Numbered from the stretch's first letter, positions 16,515 to 24,173 are shown. The stretch is DNA of 30,668 nucleotides from an uncultured Bacteroidota bacterium (GCA_937885735.1 CALABN010000277.1:1-30668); one strand, 5' to 3'. Notes: a model not told the origin generated them from the sequence alone. Translations and numbers: made by a program.

Positions 16515-17156
16515 ATGAATAAATTAGGACTCGCCCTTATGGGGTTGTTGATGATTTCATCAACTGGTGCATTTGCACAGGCATCTTTTGGCGTCAAAGC
16601 TGGACTCAACTTTTCCAATATGCCTCAAAAATTTGGTGGAGAAAAGGTTGACGATATTAAACTCAAGCCAGGCTTCAACATAGGTGCTTTTGCCGATTTG
16701 AAATTAAGCGACCTGTTGGCCGTTGAGGCAGGTTTGCAAGTTGAAACAAAAGGTTATAGAATGAAAGAAGAGTCTTTTGGCGTTACGTATAAACAATCTC
16801 TCAACTTGATTTATGTTACAATTCCTGTAGATGCCCGCTTTAATTTTGGTGACTTCTACGTTCTTGCTGGTCCATATTTGGGCATTGCCGCATCTGGCAA
16901 ATTAAAAAACACTATTGAGTACGACGGTGATAAAGAAAAGGAAACAGAAACCCTTGAATTCGGCAATGACGAAAAGGATTCAGATTTGAAACGATTGGAT
17001 ATCGGCTTGGGTTTTGGCGCTGGCTATGAGTTTACTGACAATCTTGGTGCCCGCCTCGGCTACGATCTCGGTCTTGCAAACCTTGTACCTGGTGGCGACA
17101 AAGACAACAAAATCACCAACGGCTCTATCAACCTATCGGTTACTTACCGATTCTAA
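16515..17156 (+). CDS. Small outer-membrane beta-barrel protein (PorT-like family)
   Basis: A 213-residue exported protein. Residues 1-22 are a signal peptide (MISSTGAFAQ). The remainder shows alternating hydrophobic strands ending in aromatic residues: FGVKAGLNFSNM, FNIGAFADLKLSDLLAVEAGLQ, YVTIPVDARFNFGDFYVLAGPYLGI, LDIGLGFGAGYEF, NLGARLGYDLGLANL, and a last strand INLSVTYRF with terminal Phe. This is the 8-strand outer-membrane barrel family common in Bacteroidota (outer membrane protein beta-barrel domain, related to PorT/OmpX). The stretch DGDKEKETETLEFGNDEKDSDLK is a charged extracellular loop. The function is unknown; the class is mostly structural or adhesive. It has its own bidirectional terminator and is divergent from recA. 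Confidence 0.85.
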   Translation: MNKLGLALMGLLMISSTGAFAQASFGVKAGLNFSNMPQKFGGEKVDDIKLKPGFNIGAFADLKLSDLLAVEAGLQVETKGYRMKEESFGVTYKQSLNLIYVTIPVDARFNFGDFYVLAGPYLGIAASGKLKNTIEYDGDKEKETETLEFGNDEKDSDLKRLDIGLGFGAGYEFTDNLGARLGYDLGLANLVPGGDKDNKITNGSINLSVTYRF

Positions 17157-17180
17157 TATCTTTTAGACGATATAAAATCA

Positions 17181-17214
17181 AAAGCCCTGTCACTGCTGAC
17201 AGGGCTTTCTTTTT
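17181..17214. terminator. Bidirectional terminator between the barrel protein and the YidE-type transporter
   Basis: A perfect 12-bp stem (17181-17192 with 17197-17208) has loop CTGC. It is followed by CTTTTT on the plus strand and by TTGATTTTA on the minus strand. It serves both convergent genes. Confidence 0.85.
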
Positions 17215-17266
17215 GCAACGCTAATTGCAATAACAACTTATTATTAACCACTCTTTTTTTATTCTC

Positions 17267-18928
17267 TTACACAAAAATCAAAATCAAAGTCTGTGCCAAA
17301 ACTATTCGAAGGAACATTGCCAACGGATAGACGGTGGAATAGGCCACCGACGGACGGTCGTTTTCGGCAATCATATTTGAATAGTAAAGTGCTGGCGGAT
17401 TGGTGTTTGTTCCCGATATCATACCTAAAATGGTGAAATAGTTTAGGTTGAAACACTTGCGTGCGATGAACGATATCACAAGCATCGGAATCATTGTTAT
17501 GAGCAAGCCGTAGCCAACCCACAGCATTCCGTCGCCGTTAATCAGCGTCTCAAAGAACTGCTCGCCTGCCTCAAGTCCCACGCAAGCAAGGAACAGCGAT
17601 ATGCCAATCTCACGAATCATAAGGTTGGCGCTTTGCGTTGTGTAGCACGTCAGGCCAATCTTGTGCCCGAAGGCGCCCATCAAGAGCGACACAATCAGCG
17701 GACCGCCTGCCAGGCCCAGTTTTGCCGGCTGTGGCATTCCAGGGAACTTGATAGGAATGAAACCTACTATTATGCCAAGGAAGATGCCAATGAACAAGGT
17801 GGACAGGTTAGGCTCGTTGAGATGCTTCACCGAATTGCCGAGGAACTTCTCAACAAGACCGAGGCTTTCCTCGCTACCAACAACCTTCACTTTGTCGCCC
17901 ATATGAAGGACCAAATCGGCTGTTGCAACAAGTTCCACACCCGAACGGAAAATGCGTGTCACATTTACGTTGAATGCCTTGCGCAACTGAAGGTTCTGAA
18001 GGCTCTTGCCGTCCAATCGCTTGTTGGTAATCAATATCTTGCGTGACTTTAATTCACCTGTTTGTTCATTCAGTTCGTCGGCAGGCACCTTGTCGCCAAA
18101 CATAGTGTCGAGTTCAGCCTCGAGTTGCTTTGGCGCAATGATGCGCACAAGGTCGTTTTCGCCCAATACGGTGTCGCCGTTTGGCACAAACACCTTTCCG
18201 CCTTGACTGATGCGGGCAAACACAACCTCTTTGTTGAACTGGCGTGAAATTTCCTTTATCTGCTTGCCAATCACATTGGCGTTGGTAATCTTGTAACTGC
18301 AACGTGCAGGCTCTTCGGTTGCTTTGGCCTGTTTCTCGCCACGTTCCTTCTCATAATCCACTTTGAAAGCGCGTTTTATAATCACCATTCCAATGATGAT
18401 GCCCACCACGCCCATTGGATATGCCACTGCATAGCCGAGCGATATTGACGGAACGGCCTGTCCTGGTGTCGCAATCTGGTTCAGAGCCTGTTGGGCGGCG
18501 CCCAGGCCTGGAGTGTTTGTCACGGCGCCTTGCATCACGCCTACAAGCATTGAGAAGTCGATTCCGCCGAAAATGTAGAATATAAGTATTGTGACAAGGA
18601 TGTTAAGGCACACACTGCCCGTTGCCAAGCCATTGAGCAACAGTCCCGACTGCTTGAACGACGAGAAGAAGTTAGGACCAACCTGCAGGCCAATGCTGAA
18701 CACAAACAAGATAAGGCCGAAATCCTTCATAAAATGAAGAATGGCAGGATTGACGGTAAATCCGAAATGCGAGACTATGATTCCGACAAAGAGCACAAAC
18801 GTGGAACCAAGCGAGATGCCCTTGACCTTAACCTTGCCCAAGATTGTGCCGAGAGCTATCACAAAGGCAAAAATCATCACGGTGCGACCCACCGAATCAT
18901 TCAGCAACAGCGATGTGAACCAATTCAT
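17267..18928 (-). CDS. AspT/YidE-type putative transporter with two TrkA-C domains
   Basis: A 553-residue membrane protein of the aspartate:alanine exchanger (AAE) superfamily, with the same length as E. coli YidE. Two YidE/YbjL-type membrane repeats (about 15-180 and 380-550) flank two cytosolic RCK_C/TrkA-C regulatory domains (about 210-290 and 295-375, with KQIKEISRQFNKEVVFARI and GKSLQNLQLRKAFNVNVTRI). The signature GVMQGAVTNTPGLGAAQQAL in the first repeat is mirrored by ILGMISGTNTNPPALYYSN in the second. The substrate is unknown; relatives exchange dicarboxylates or amino acids. It is divergent from a LysR regulator across 139 bases, which suggests that regulator controls it. A -7 element is at 18985-18992. 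Confidence 0.92.
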   Translation of the reverse strand: MNWFTSLLLNDSVGRTVMIFAFVIALGTILGKVKVKGISLGSTFVLFVGIIVSHFGFTVNPAILHFMKDFGLILFVFSIGLQVGPNFFSSFKQSGLLLNGLATGSVCLNILVTILIFYIFGGIDFSMLVGVMQGAVTNTPGLGAAQQALNQIATPGQAVPSISLGYAVAYPMGVVGIIIGMVIIKRAFKVDYEKERGEKQAKATEEPARCSYKITNANVIGKQIKEISRQFNKEVVFARISQGGKVFVPNGDTVLGENDLVRIIAPKQLEAELDTMFGDKVPADELNEQTGELKSRKILITNKRLDGKSLQNLQLRKAFNVNVTRIFRSGVELVATADLVLHMGDKVKVVGSEESLGLVEKFLGNSVKHLNEPNLSTLFIGIFLGIIVGFIPIKFPGMPQPAKLGLAGGPLIVSLLMGAFGHKIGLTCYTTQSANLMIREIGISLFLACVGLEAGEQFFETLINGDGMLWVGYGLLITMIPMLVISFIARKCFNLNYFTILGMISGTNTNPPALYYSNMIAENDRPSVAYSTVYPLAMFLRIVLAQTLILIFV

Positions 18929-18984
18929 AATTAAAATGATTTAAATGTTGATAATCAATATCTGCACCCTTTTTAAATCGGGCG

Positions 18985-18992
18985 CAAAAGTA
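18985..18992 (-). promoter_or_regulatory. Candidate -7 element of the YidE-type gene
   Basis: TACTTTTG on the minus strand, followed by CGCCC, matches the same extended form seen before the TonB receptor gene. It gives a leader of about 50 bases. No clear -33 TTG was found. Confidence 0.4.
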
Positions 18993-19012
18993 TTATTTAC
19001 TTTTTATTTTAA

Positions 19013-19020
19013 TACATTTG
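19013..19020 (+). promoter_or_regulatory. Candidate -7 element of the LysR gene
   Basis: TACATTTG followed by CAAAA lies about 47 bases before ATG 19068. The two divergent -7 elements are only about 20 bases apart, so one bound regulator could affect both promoters. Confidence 0.4.
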
Positions 19021-19067
19021 CAAAATTAAATAAATCGATAGAAATCATTGTCAAAACCGATTGATGT

Positions 19068-19943
19068 ATGGAACTCCGGCAACTGAAATATTTCATAAAA
19101 ACTGCTGAAATACTAAACTTTACCGAGGCCTCGAAACAGTTATTCATCACGCAGAGCACGCTGTCGCAACAGATAAAGCAACTCGAAACGGAATTGCAGG
19201 TACTGCTCTTCGACCGCATAGGAAAGAAGATTTACCTCACCGAGGCAGGGTCGGAATTTCTGCCATACGCCAAAAAGACCGTAGCCGACAGCGAGCACGG
19301 CGTTCAGCGCCTTCGCGACCTTCAGAACATTCAGACGGGCGAATTGCGCATAGGCGTTGTCTATACGTTGAGCGACCTGCTGACAAGCACCATCATATCG
19401 TTTTCAAAAAAATACCCTAAAGTCAAGTTGGTGGTTATGTACAAGCCAGTAAACGAACTGCTTGCCTTGCTCAAGGAACGCGAACTCGACCTTATTCTAT
19501 CATACAAGCCCGACGAGGTTGACACTCAAGTTGAGTACTATGGTCTGTTCGATTCAAACCTCTCTGTAATTGTAAATTACAAGCACCCACTTATAGCGCA
19601 ACGCGAAGTGTCGCTCGACCTGCTGAAGCAATATCCGCTTGTGTTGCCTTCGGTTGGCTCGCAGGCACGCTCTATGATTGACAAACTGCTTACAAACCGA
19701 CACGTGCACCTTACGCCACAAATTGAGATAACGTCAATGACCATAATGATGAATCTTGTTGAAACGGGCCACTGGATTGCCGTAATGTCGGAAACGCTGA
19801 TTCAAGGCCACAACAAGTTGCGCGCCATTCCTATCGCTGGCAAAAAGACACAAATGCACCCATCAATGATTGTGCTCAAAGACAGTTACCAAAAACTCTC
19901 TACAAAGGAATTTATGCGCATTCTGCTTGAAAAGCATATGTGA
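19068..19943 (+). CDS. LysR-family transcriptional regulator
   Basis: A 291-residue regulator. Residues 1-60 form the LysR winged helix-turn-helix (MELRQLKYFIKTAEILNFTEAS, with STLSQQIKQLE as recognition helix). The effector-binding domain covers about 88-290 with the typical GELRIGV start. It resembles OxyR/CynR-type proteins overall, but contains no Cys at all, so it cannot sense peroxide the way OxyR does. LysR proteins usually regulate the divergent neighbour, here the YidE-type transporter gene. The inducer is unknown, perhaps the transporter's substrate. Start ATG 19068 is supported by the conserved first residues. Confidence 0.9.
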   Translation: MELRQLKYFIKTAEILNFTEASKQLFITQSTLSQQIKQLETELQVLLFDRIGKKIYLTEAGSEFLPYAKKTVADSEHGVQRLRDLQNIQTGELRIGVVYTLSDLLTSTIISFSKKYPKVKLVVMYKPVNELLALLKERELDLILSYKPDEVDTQVEYYGLFDSNLSVIVNYKHPLIAQREVSLDLLKQYPLVLPSVGSQARSMIDKLLTNRHVHLTPQIEITSMTIMMNLVETGHWIAVMSETLIQGHNKLRAIPIAGKKTQMHPSMIVLKDSYQKLSTKEFMRILLEKHM

Positions 19944-20015
19944 TTATTTGGGATTTTTAAAATGAAGGGAAATCAATTCAGAATTCACAATAACAAAACA
20001 TCTTAACATACACAC

Positions 20016-20035
20016 GGACGCCGCACGCGACGTCC
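20016..20035 (-). repeat. GC-rich hairpin, possibly a dispersed intergenic repeat
   Basis: GGACGCCGCACGCGACGTCC reads on the minus strand as a near-complete RNA hairpin, in which the imperfect positions become G-U wobbles. It is followed by CTACAA. GC-rich palindromes ending in GTCCCTACA are a pattern I associate with repeated intergenic elements in environmental Bacteroidota; only one copy is visible here. Confidence 0.45.
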
Positions 20036-20145
20036 CTACAACGCATAACCTTAAACTTTATCCAACACCAGGCACTAAACAATTCAACGATTCAATTTTC
20101 AACCTTAATCTTTACCAATAACTAAATCTATAAACAGCGAAACTA

Positions 20146-20219
20146 CCGATAGCTATCGGGATAAGCCTTATCAGGGTTCAGGTACTAGTGCACTAAAATA
20201 TAATAAGCTTTACCAAGCT
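20146..20219. repeat. Three consecutive palindromes
   Basis: CCGATAGCTATCGG (20146-20159) is a perfect 14-base palindrome. GATAAGCCTTATC (20160-20172) is a perfect inverted repeat with one central base and touches the first. AGCTTTACCAAGCT (20206-20219) forms a 5-bp hairpin. The cluster lies between two convergent genes, so it is more likely a 3'-end or repeat element than an operator. Confidence 0.5.
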
Positions 20220-20237
20220 AAGCGGTATACAATAAAA

Positions 20238-20260
20238 AAGGCTACCCAAAGGGTAGCCTT
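20238..20260 (-). terminator. Terminator of the T9SS-sorted protein gene
   Basis: A perfect 10-bp stem (20238-20247 with 20251-20260) with a 3-base loop is followed on the minus strand by TTTTATT. It lies 32 bases after the stop codon. Confidence 0.8.
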
Positions 20261-20292
20261 ATAAAAATCCAGCTATTACTTATTGTTTGTTA

Positions 20293-21090
20293 TTATTTCA
20301 CAAACTTGATAACGTCTGAGCCAACCTTAGCGATGTAAAGACCTGCCTTAAGACTGCTGAAATCAACACTCTTAGCATTCTTAGCGCTCAAAACAGCTAC
20401 ACCGTTAACATTGTAAACAACAACGTCGCTAGCTTCAGCTGCGAAAAGAACGTCACCTGCAACATATGCATTTACAGAAGCCTCTTCGCTGATAGCGTCT
20501 TGAGGACCACCGTCCATAAAGTATTCAATAGCAACTTCATCGTTGATGAATACTTGGATATTCTTCATATAGAAATCACCATGTACTGTACCGCAGTCGA
20601 TTTCAAGCCAAATAGAGTCAGCACCCTTTTCACCAATGAAATAGTCAAAATAATCAAAGTGTGTCCAACCGTCAGCTGCAGCGATGTTTACATCAGCATC
20701 ATAAGTTACACCTGAACCATTTGCCTTAATGATTTGAGTATTTTCTTTCTCATCACCTTGATATGAAGCATATTTACCTGGAGCGATACGGAAATATCCA
20801 TCAACTGATGCTTTAGCATCAAATTCCAAACGGAATGCTGTAAATGGATTATCCTTAGCTTCTGCTTGACCTGGAAGGCCCTTCCAGCATGGAGGAACGA
20901 TTTGACCCTTCCATTGATTTTCGTCACCGTCAGTAGTTGTAACCTTGATAACTGTAGCACCATTCTCTTCGATGAATTCTATAGAAGAATTACCACCTTC
21001 AGTTTTAAAACCGCAGCTCTTGTCATCTTGTGCATTTGCGCTCATTGCAAACATAAAAGCAACAGCAGATAATAGATAAAGTTTTTTCAT
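20293..21090 (-). CDS. Secreted protein with type A T9SS sorting domain
   Basis: A 265-residue exported protein. Residues 1-20 are a signal peptide ending SANAQ. The middle (about 30-190) is a beta-sandwich with many aromatic residues (FTAFRLEFDAKASVDGYFRI, WTHFDYFDYFIG, IWLEIDCGTVHGDFYMKNIQVF). It looks like a carbohydrate-binding or jelly-roll module, but no family is certain. The last 65 residues (ASDVVVYNVNGVAVLSAKNAKSVDFSSLKAGLYIAKVGSDVIKFVK) are a type A C-terminal sorting domain, which directs passage across the outer membrane by the type IX system. Codons such as GCT, GGT and TCT are much more frequent than in the neighbours, which prefer GCC and GGC. This may mean strong expression. 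It has its own terminator and a long upstream region. Confidence 0.85.
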   Translation of the reverse strand: MKKLYLLSAVAFMFAMSANAQDDKSCGFKTEGGNSSIEFIEENGATVIKVTTTDGDENQWKGQIVPPCWKGLPGQAEAKDNPFTAFRLEFDAKASVDGYFRIAPGKYASYQGDEKENTQIIKANGSGVTYDADVNIAAADGWTHFDYFDYFIGEKGADSIWLEIDCGTVHGDFYMKNIQVFINDEVAIEYFMDGGPQDAISEEASVNAYVAGDVLFAAEASDVVVYNVNGVAVLSAKNAKSVDFSSLKAGLYIAKVGSDVIKFVK

Positions 21091-21224
21091 TTTCTTAAAA
21101 TTTTTAAGTTAATATTAAAAATAGCTTTCGCTGGATTATACAATTTTATTTACCCTTCAGCATTTGCTTAAACCATTAGCAAGACAATATTACAATTTTT
21201 TTTTATTAGTTGTTATGCTTTATC

Positions 21225-21245
21225 GAAAAAAATCTGATTTTTTTC
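21225..21245. repeat. A/T inverted repeat
   Basis: GAAAAAAAT and ATTTTTTTC are perfect 9-base arms around CTG. It lies about 135 bases upstream of the secreted-protein start. It may act as a leader hairpin, or as a terminator for transcripts from the right. Confidence 0.4.
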
Positions 21246-21448
21246 AACATTTTTATTTGGATTGAGCAACTAATTCTATTCTTTTCAGTGTTTTACCTAA
21301 TTCTTGTAAAATCCAACAACAACACAAAAAAAGGATATCCTTACCTTTTGTCCATTGACTACCAATTAAATATAAATATGCATTAAGCCACGATTGGAAA
21401 AACATTTATATAGTTCATTCATACCATAAAAATTTGCAAAGGACAAAA

Positions 21449-21476
21449 TATATAGATATTGATAGCTATCTATATA
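21449..21476. repeat. Inverted repeat TATATAGATA / TATCTATATA
   Basis: Perfect 10-base arms flank the 8-base spacer TTGATAGC. No protein-binding role can be assigned. Confidence 0.45.
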
Positions 21477-21699
21477 TGTGCTTGATTCAAATGACGACTA
21501 TAGCATTATAAATATGCCTATATACAATAAGGTTACAAGCAAGGGGGGAAAAAAAGAAAAAACGCAAAAAATATAAATGTTCTGACTGTTATTTGACTCA
21601 AACCACAATTTAATCACAATGTAAAAAACTGAGAGGACACATATTATATTATAATAAGAGAAACACACCAATAAATAATAAAAACACAAAGTATCAGTA

Positions 21700-23340
21700 T
21701 CAGAAATCAGGTTTTGCCTTAATGTTGATTTTCAATTTTGTCACGGGGTGCTCAAATTCTATTTCCACGGCCTGAAGGTAGAGCCTGTCCGACGGTGTGC
21801 CGTACAGATTGTCACCGACTATTGGGCACCCAAGTCCCATTTTATGTGCCGAATGGACTCGCAGTTGGTGGGTTCGGCCTGTCTTTGGAAAGAAATCGAC
21901 AAGCGTCCGTCCGTTCCTTGTGTCCACTGTTGAATAATCGGTTACGGTCTGTTTTCCGTGCTCAAGGTCCACCATTTGGCGAGGCCTGTCGTCGGGGTTG
22001 AGTATGATAGGCAGGCTTATGGTTCCTTCCCTGTTTTCAGGAATGCCGTCGAGAAGGGCTCTGTAGCGTTTGCGTATGGTGTGCGATGCAAATTGTCGCT
22101 GAAGAGCCACGTAAACCTCTTTGGTCTTTGCAATTAGCAGAATGCCCGACGTGGCCATGTCAAGGCGGTGGACCACCATAGGCCCGTCGGCGTTGGGAAA
22201 CATTTGCCGAATGGCCGAATATACTGACGTTTCCGATTCCTTCCCTGGCACCGACAGCATTCCCGCGGGTTTGTTCACGGCAACCAGCCATTCATCATCA
22301 TACAGTATTTCAATATGTTGATTTGTCGAGGCCTTGAGTGGGTTGGGTTCAACGTCGAGGCCTTGCAACATAAAATTCAGAATCGGCTCGCACTTGCTGT
22401 GGCACGCAGGATAAAACGTCCCGTGGTGACGAATTTCGCCGATTGGCGAGTTGCCCCACCAGAATTCGGCCATTGCAAGTGGCTTCAGGCCGTTGCAGAA
22501 AGCATATTGCAACATTTTTGGCGCCGTGCAGTCGCCCGTTGCCGACGGCGGAAGCGTTCCGCGCTCTTCCTCAAATATTGCCTTGATGCTCTTGCGTTTG
22601 CCATTGGCGTTCAAGACCACGTATTGCCCGAAAAGCCACTGCTGAAGCGCTTCCGACATTTGCCTCCGCTGTTCCTTCAGCCGGTTGGTTTGGGTGTTGA
22701 GGCGCTCGAGTTCGGCCGTGAGCGCGCCCGTTGATTCGGCCCAACGCCGTTCCAGCCGTTTCAACTCTGCCTTTTCAAACTGGCTCTGCCTCACAAATTC
22801 GGCGTTTTGCCCTTCGGTTACGCCTGCGGTCCGTTGCCTGTCGCGTTCGGTTTTGTGCAGGCGGATGTCGGCCTTTGCCTGTTCAATTTCGGCGGAAGCC
22901 TGACACTTTTGCCGTTCCAGTTCGGTTTTTATTTCGGTAAGATGACTGTCCGATTCAAGTTTGGAAATCTGTTCGTTGAGATGTGTAATCCGCTGTTCTT
23001 CAGCCTTGAAATAGCCGTCGGGAAGAGTCGGGTCAAAGATTGGCGGTACAAAATACGGATGAGTGGCCTTGCCGTCGATGTTGCCCGAAAAGGCTGACAG
23101 AAAGCCGATGTTGCCGTCAGCATCTTGAGCCACAAGCACGCCGAACATTTTGCCTTGCTCAAGTTCGTCCTTCCATTTTTCCTGACGGGAAATGTATTTC
23201 TTCACCTGTTCCGATGCCTCAATGGCGAGCGGGTGCGGTGTGTAGCAAAAAGGGCAGTTGAATTGTTTGGGCAGATGCCTGCCCGATGCTGTATCTAACG
23301 GGTGAAACAGCGTTGTATCGATATGCCTTGACGATTCCAC
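21700..23340 (-). CDS. RluA-family pseudouridine synthase with long N-terminal extension
   Basis: A 546-residue RNA-modifying enzyme that converts specific uridines to pseudouridine. The catalytic domain is C-terminal (about 335-546). Its motif HRLDMATSG places the catalytic Asp at residue 394; PAGMLSVPG precedes it and KTGRTHQLRVH and GDNLYG follow, as in RluA/RluD. Residues 1-330 are an extension with FNCPFCYTPHPLA near 28-40, a charged coiled coil at about 110-235 and GTFYPACHSKCEPILNFMLQGL before the catalytic domain. Long RluA homologues of this build occur in Bacteroidota and some Vibrio-like bacteria; their RNA target is not known to me. The start is GTG 23340: an in-frame TGA lies just two codons upstream and the next Met is past residue 60. 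Confidence 0.88.
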   Translation of the reverse strand: MESSRHIDTTLFHPLDTASGRHLPKQFNCPFCYTPHPLAIEASEQVKKYISRQEKWKDELEQGKMFGVLVAQDADGNIGFLSAFSGNIDGKATHPYFVPPIFDPTLPDGYFKAEEQRITHLNEQISKLESDSHLTEIKTELERQKCQASAEIEQAKADIRLHKTERDRQRTAGVTEGQNAEFVRQSQFEKAELKRLERRWAESTGALTAELERLNTQTNRLKEQRRQMSEALQQWLFGQYVVLNANGKRKSIKAIFEEERGTLPPSATGDCTAPKMLQYAFCNGLKPLAMAEFWWGNSPIGEIRHHGTFYPACHSKCEPILNFMLQGLDVEPNPLKASTNQHIEILYDDEWLVAVNKPAGMLSVPGKESETSVYSAIRQMFPNADGPMVVHRLDMATSGILLIAKTKEVYVALQRQFASHTIRKRYRALLDGIPENREGTISLPIILNPDDRPRQMVDLEHGKQTVTDYSTVDTRNGRTLVDFFPKTGRTHQLRVHSAHKMGLGCPIVGDNLYGTPSDRLYLQAVEIEFEHPVTKLKINIKAKPDF

Positions 23341-23430
23341 TATTCAGAATGGCCATTTATCCAAATAATCAATATAAACAACATAACAAACATTTTAACA
23401 GATATTTGTTACGTGTCATTTAAACAATTA

Positions 23431-23706
23431 CTATAACAAGTGGCGTGACTCGTAAAGTTGCGGGTTCTTACGAATGTTGTTGGCTATTGACCTGAATTCG
23501 TCCGATTCGTACTCTTCCTGCGTGAGTTCGTAAAATTGGATGTCGAGTCCGTTGTCAGTTTGGAAAAACACCTTCATAACCACAACACCGCTTTTCTTGT
23601 ACACGGCATAGTTGTTCATAAAGAAATCAATCTGGTTCTTTTCCTTAACTACCTGAAGTTTAGGATTTTGTTGATTAGTGGTTTCTTCGTTTTGTTCAGC
23701 GTTCAT
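23431..23706 (-). CDS. Small conserved-looking protein of unknown function
   Basis: A 91-residue soluble protein from ATG 23706 (MNAEQNEETTNQQNPKLQVV). The first 20 residues are polar and probably disordered; the rest looks like a small alpha/beta fold (FFMNNYAVYKKSGVVVMKVFFQ, then ELTQEEYESDEFRSIANNIRKNP). I do not recognise the family. The frame is also open to a GTG at 23745 that overlaps the stop of the preceding gene as GTGA, which would allow translational coupling and a 104-residue product. The extra 13 residues (KSITRLWNKNIV) come from AT-rich sequence, so I favour the ATG. The gene sits between an alkyltransferase-like gene and an RluA-type gene, all on one strand. Confidence 0.65.
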   Translation of the reverse strand: MNAEQNEETTNQQNPKLQVVKEKNQIDFFMNNYAVYKKSGVVVMKVFFQTDNGLDIQFYELTQEEYESDEFRSIANNIRKNPQLYESRHLL

Positions 23707-23741
23707 AACTATATTTTTATTCCAAAGTCTGGTAATTGATT

Positions 23742-24074
23742 TCACAATAAGCCTTTAAGTTCCTGTGCAGGGTCCCAAAAGTGCCTGTCGAAGTTGACAA
23801 TGCGGTTGTCTTTAACCGAAATGCCCTCGCAAGATAGCAATTCTTCCATAGTGTTTCCACCAAAATAGCGTTTTCCCGTGAGCAATCCGTTTCTGTTGAC
23901 TACACGGTGGGCGGGCACGAATTCAGTCTGCACCAGACTGCCGTTAAGCGCATAGCCTACCATACGAGCCGACTGTGGCGCGCCAACAAATTTGGCTATT
24001 GCGCCATAAGTGGTCACGCGACCAGAAGGAACCTGCCTCACCACCTCGTAAACCCTGTCGTAGAAGTTCATCAT
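23742..24074 (-). CDS. Alkyltransferase-like protein (ATL), catalytic Cys replaced by Ala
   Basis: A 110-residue MGMT/Ogt-type DNA-binding protein. From ATG 24074 (MMNFYDRVYEVVRQVPSGRVTTYG) the domain is complete, with the DNA-binding helix-turn-helix GAPQSARMVGYALNG and conserved Tyr23 and Arg37. The active-site motif PCHRV of O6-alkylguanine-DNA alkyltransferases reads PAHRV here, with Ala at residue 55, so it cannot accept an alkyl group. Such alkyltransferase-like proteins (for example those of S. pombe Atl1 type, with Trp in place of Cys) bind O6-alkylguanine and hand it to nucleotide excision repair. The extra upstream residues MSRIGALFAFCSLFSVQ are not family-like and were excluded. 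The gene lies downstream of dnaE, behind a possible terminator. Confidence 0.82.
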   Translation of the reverse strand: MMNFYDRVYEVVRQVPSGRVTTYGAIAKFVGAPQSARMVGYALNGSLVQTEFVPAHRVVNRNGLLTGKRYFGGNTMEELLSCEGISVKDNRIVNFDRHFWDPAQELKGLL

Positions 24075-24144
24075 TTGAACCGAAAATAATGAACAAAAAG
24101 CAAATAACGCGCCTATTCTCGACAAATCAGCCTATGAGCCTGAT

Positions 24145-24173
24145 AAAAGCGCCTTTTCGACGCTTTTAGGCGC
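24145..24173 (-). terminator. Possible terminator of dnaE
   Basis: On the minus strand GCGCCT and AGGCGC can pair, followed by TTTTATC. An alternative 7-bp pairing AAAAGCG/CGCTTTT overlaps it. It begins six bases after the dnaE stop codon. It is weaker than the other terminators in the window. Confidence 0.5.

Larger units (their letters stand above)
19944..20292. other. Palindrome-rich intergenic region
   Basis: The 349 bases between the convergent LysR and T9SS genes hold no coding frame. They contain an imperfect GC-rich hairpin at 20016-20035, three palindromes in succession at 20146-20219 and the terminator at 20238-20260. Confidence 0.6.
21091..21699. other. 609-base AT-rich intergenic region with three palindromes
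   Basis: No gene is supported. A minus-strand frame of 63 codons at 21498-21689 is low-complexity and hydrophobic because of AT bias. Visible structure is a 9-bp A/T inverted repeat at 21225-21245, a perfect 12-base palindrome AAGGATATCCTT at 21331-21342 and a 10-bp inverted repeat at 21449-21476. No terminator was found after the RluA-type gene at 21700. Confidence 0.55.

Noticed and set aside
20146..20219. A tRNA or CRISPR-like repeat in the palindrome cluster.
   Set aside because: The palindromes differ from one another and have no spacers; no cloverleaf with CCA or a T-arm could be drawn.
21498..21689. A 63-codon hydrophobic minus-strand frame that might pass for a small membrane protein.
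   Set aside because: Its composition (Phe, Tyr, Ile, Leu) is what AT-rich non-coding DNA gives; no start context and no family.
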